Below, in pieces: positions 61,848 through 64,000 of a stretch of DNA of 64,000 nucleotides (its first letter is position 1; every line of letters starts with the position of its first letter). The DNA is taken from assembly GCA_029379385.1 (NCBI GenBank), contig CM055614.1:310001-374000 (forward strand), in the 5' to 3' direction. The DNA comes from Quillaja saponaria. Lineage: Eukaryota; Streptophyta; Magnoliopsida; Fabales; Quillajaceae. Under the pieces are notes generated by a model. The model saw only the letters and a list, made by a program, of their open reading frames with translations, was not told the origin of the DNA and did not search any database. The translations under genes and the position numbers were made by a program.

Positions 61848-62930
61848 TACACAAACAACTTGTTTTTTTTTTTTTTTAAATGTATTGTTATAAAAACATA
61901 CATTTTTATCATAATTTGAAAGTTAATTTATAATTTCATTTGTATCAAATTTTAAATTTAAAGATATGATACAATATTAAATTAGTTTGATGATACTAAA
62001 AATATATGTAGCTTGTTTTCAAATTTAAGAGAATGCATAAACATTTTAAAAATAAAAGGAGGTTCGTGTATATATATAATAAAATGAATGTTATAATAAT
62101 TTACTTTTTTTTATTGAACTATTTTACAAGAACCTGCTTAATAACAAAATGAAGAATGAGAAAACAAATATATTAGGAGAGATCGAGGAGTTATATAATA
62201 CTTTCAAAACTAATTTCAAGTATGTGATTTATAAACTCAGTTATCTAAAACATTTGAAATTTTTGAATGCTCCTCAAAGATCCCACAACATGTGTTCTCC
62301 AAGGAACTCTAAAATCTAAAACAATGAGCAACGTTTTTTTATTTTATTAAATAAATAATATATAAACAGTTTGACATGATGAATTATAATTGGATCATTC
62401 TTAATAATTTTTTATGAGTATTTCAACTACTTACAACTATAACTTTAAAATTACTAACTTAACAATGAAATGTTACTATCAGACTTAAATAAAATGAAAA
62501 TGAAAATGAAAATTAAATTAATTAATAATAAAACTAAAAAATAATTATTTCTAAATTTTACAAACAGCTTGATATTTTTTTTAAAATGTATTGTTATAAA
62601 AACATACATTTTTATCATAATTTGAAAGTTAATTTATAATTTCATTTGTATCATATTTTAAATTTAAAGATATGATACAATATTAATTTAGTTTGATAAT
62701 ACTAAAAATATTTGTAGCTTGTTTTCAAATTTAAGAGAATGCGTAAACATATTAAAAATAAAAGGAGGTTCATGTATATATATAATAAATATATTAAAAT
62801 GAATGTTATAATAATTTACTTTTTTTTATTGAACTATTTTACAAGAACCTGCGGTAATAATAAAATGAAGAATAAGAAAACAAATATACTGGGAGAGATC
62901 GAGGAGTTATACAATACTTTCAAGAATTTA
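61848..62930. repeat. Two-copy direct repeat of about 355 bp, period about 710 bp
   Basis: The segment 61862-62215 recurs at about 62572-62928 with high similarity, including ATGTATTGTTATAAAAACAT near the start and GAGATCGAGGAGTTAT at the end. About 350 bp of unrelated AT-rich DNA separates them. No protein is encoded. This arrangement resembles two short LTRs or a local duplication, but no LTR termini, TATA box or internal coding region was found. Confidence 0.8.
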
Positions 62931-63352
62931 AAATAAATTTTCTCAATCAATTTTGATGAATTGTTGTACATTAATAAAGTTTATCTATTTTAAAAAAACT
63001 AAACTAAACAAAACTTCAAATAAATTTATTTTAAAGTCATTATAAAATTTTCATAATTTGTTTAATTTCAGTAAATCAAAAATTTAATTAATGGAGGATT
63101 GTGTAAACTGTCAGAATAACTGCTAAATCAAAAAAATTAAAATGTTACTTGTACCGAATCATTACCGAAGTACATCATTTTTGAAGTTTTAACGACCGAG
63201 AATTTTGGAGAGTCGTTTGGAATAACACTACATCTGAACAGTTGACTTGATTTAGAAAGTTGACGCGTCTGTTATCTCTCAGATAAACGGCCGAGAGCTC
63301 CCCAACACGAGAATTAATGTTATTGGCACAACGCATCCCTTACTCACACCTT

Positions 63353-63366
63353 ATTGGTCCACGTCA
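63353..63366 (+). promoter_or_regulatory. ERSE-II element overlapping a bZIP site
   Basis: ATTGGTCCACG exactly fits ERSE-II (ATTGG-N-CCACG). It continues as CCACGTCA, the inverse complement of TGACGTGG, a bZIP60/bZIP28-type unfolded-protein-response site. It lies about 90 bp upstream of the TATA box and 270 bp upstream of the ATG, which is where such elements sit in BiP genes. Confidence 0.75.
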
Positions 63367-63453
63367 CCATCAATGACATGCTCGAACGCATTGCTTTTCC
63401 TTGACAAAACGACGAGCTGCCGATAGAAGCGGACTATAGACGTTAATGTCGAT

Positions 63454-63460
63454 TATAAAA
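63454..63460 (+). promoter_or_regulatory. TATA box of the BiP gene
   Basis: TATAAAA about 170 bp before the start codon, followed by a plausible leader. Transcription would start near 63485. Confidence 0.6.
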
Positions 63461-63629
63461 AGCTCATTTCCTCGCGCGATTGTAGCTTAGATCAAACAAA
63501 GCCATTCTAAACTCAAAGCCACTTTGAGAATTGAATTCCCTGAATCCTCAAGTCTTAAACTCTTCCATTTGAAACACATTGAGCGCACAGAGAAAGAGAC
63601 CGACGCATAAACGTAAAGAGGGAGGTGCC

Positions 63630-64000
63630 ATGGCTGGCTCGTGGAGAGCACGCGGTTCTCTGATCCTTTTTGCCATCATTTCCTTTGGTAAGTGTTTACT
63701 TTTCATCATTCAGATCTGATTATCGTTGATAGTAGCTGGTTTCTTAATTCTCAGATCTGAAATTTTTGGATGCATTTGTTTTGATTCACTTCAGCTCCGT
63801 TTTGTTTTTGAATATAAATATAATTTTTTTTGGTTGATTGCAATTCGGATGAGTGTCTTATCTATCAGATCACAATTATAGATCGAATGAGTTCTCAATG
63901 TACAAACGTTAGAATAGATAAATCTTGGTTTATTATTTTTCTGTAATAGAAATAAAGAGGTGACATGCGTTTTTAGTTAGAACTGATTAACACCAGATCT
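63630..64000 (+). CDS. BIP: ER luminal-binding protein BiP (HSP70), first exon, cut by the window end
   Basis: Exon 1 (63630-63687) starts in the good context GTGCCATGG and encodes MAGSWRARGSLILFAIISF plus one base, then GTAAGT. This matches the N-terminal signal peptide of plant BiP proteins, which are ER HSP70 chaperones in protein folding and the unfolded-protein response. The rest of the signal peptide and the HSP70 domains lie beyond the window; 63688-64000 is intron 1. The ERSE-II element upstream fits this identity. Identification rests on 19 residues and the promoter. Confidence 0.75.

Noticed and set aside
62739..62936. 65-codon frame in the direct repeat
   Set aside because: Lys/Asn/Ile-rich translation of AT-rich repeat; the other repeat copy does not preserve it.

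Overview
This is a 64 kb piece of a plant nuclear genome. It shows AT-rich intergenic DNA, many short exons with GT-AG introns, and plant-only families: ARF, NIN-like protein, SWEET, CslG and a chloroplast-targeted ribosomal protein. It is a eudicot. The BiP and CslG sequences look like a woody rosid such as Citrus, but that is an impression and was not tested. All exon coordinates were read by eye from frame, splice consensus and family conservation.

Layout. 0-5 kb: gene-poor DNA with a probable Mutator-like non-autonomous element (666-1699). 5.1-8.8 kb (+): a class-B auxin response factor. 10.3-21.7 kb (+): a tandem array of cellulose-synthase-like G (CslG) units. Copy A is intact. Copy B carries two +1 frameshifts. 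Copy C is a scrap of the last exon. Between A and B lies a fossil of the neighbouring ARF gene (intron 2, exon 3, intron 3). Each unit ends in a tRNA-Ser(UGA)-like sequence, and the second of these is split by a 740-bp solo LTR carrying an array of heat-shock-element-like motifs.

22-36 kb, mostly minus strand: an ATL-type RING-H2 E3 ligase with no visible in-frame ATG, chloroplast ribosomal protein bS6 with a one-base frameshift, and a protein with three ZGRF1 (DUF2439) domains built by exon-pair duplication. The last has a one-base frameshift and two GC-AG introns. Between them lie two local direct-repeat blocks. 38-39.5 kb (+): a KISH/TMEM167 secretory protein whose first coding exon is only the ATG. 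42.4-46.3 kb (+): an NLP6/7-like nitrate-response transcription factor. 46.8-48.1 kb (-): a clade II SWEET sugar transporter, convergent with the NLP gene. 52.8-58.5 kb (-): importin beta-1, with a long 5'UTR intron that contains a hAT-like element with near-perfect 8-bp target duplications. 60.1-61.4 kb (-): a decayed RTE-like LINE. 61.8-62.9 kb: a 355-bp direct repeat. 63.6 kb to the edge (+): first exon of an ER luminal-binding protein (BiP), with a perfect ERSE-II unfolded-protein-response element upstream.

The genes are a normal mixed plant neighbourhood and not an operon-like system. The most unusual part is the 10-22 kb array. There, tandem duplication, capture of an ARF exon, gene decay and LTR insertion into a tRNA copy can be read in sequence. 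Four +1 indels in otherwise conserved coding sequence (two in CslG-B, one in bS6c, one in ZGRF1) could be real decay or consensus errors, and raw reads would settle this.
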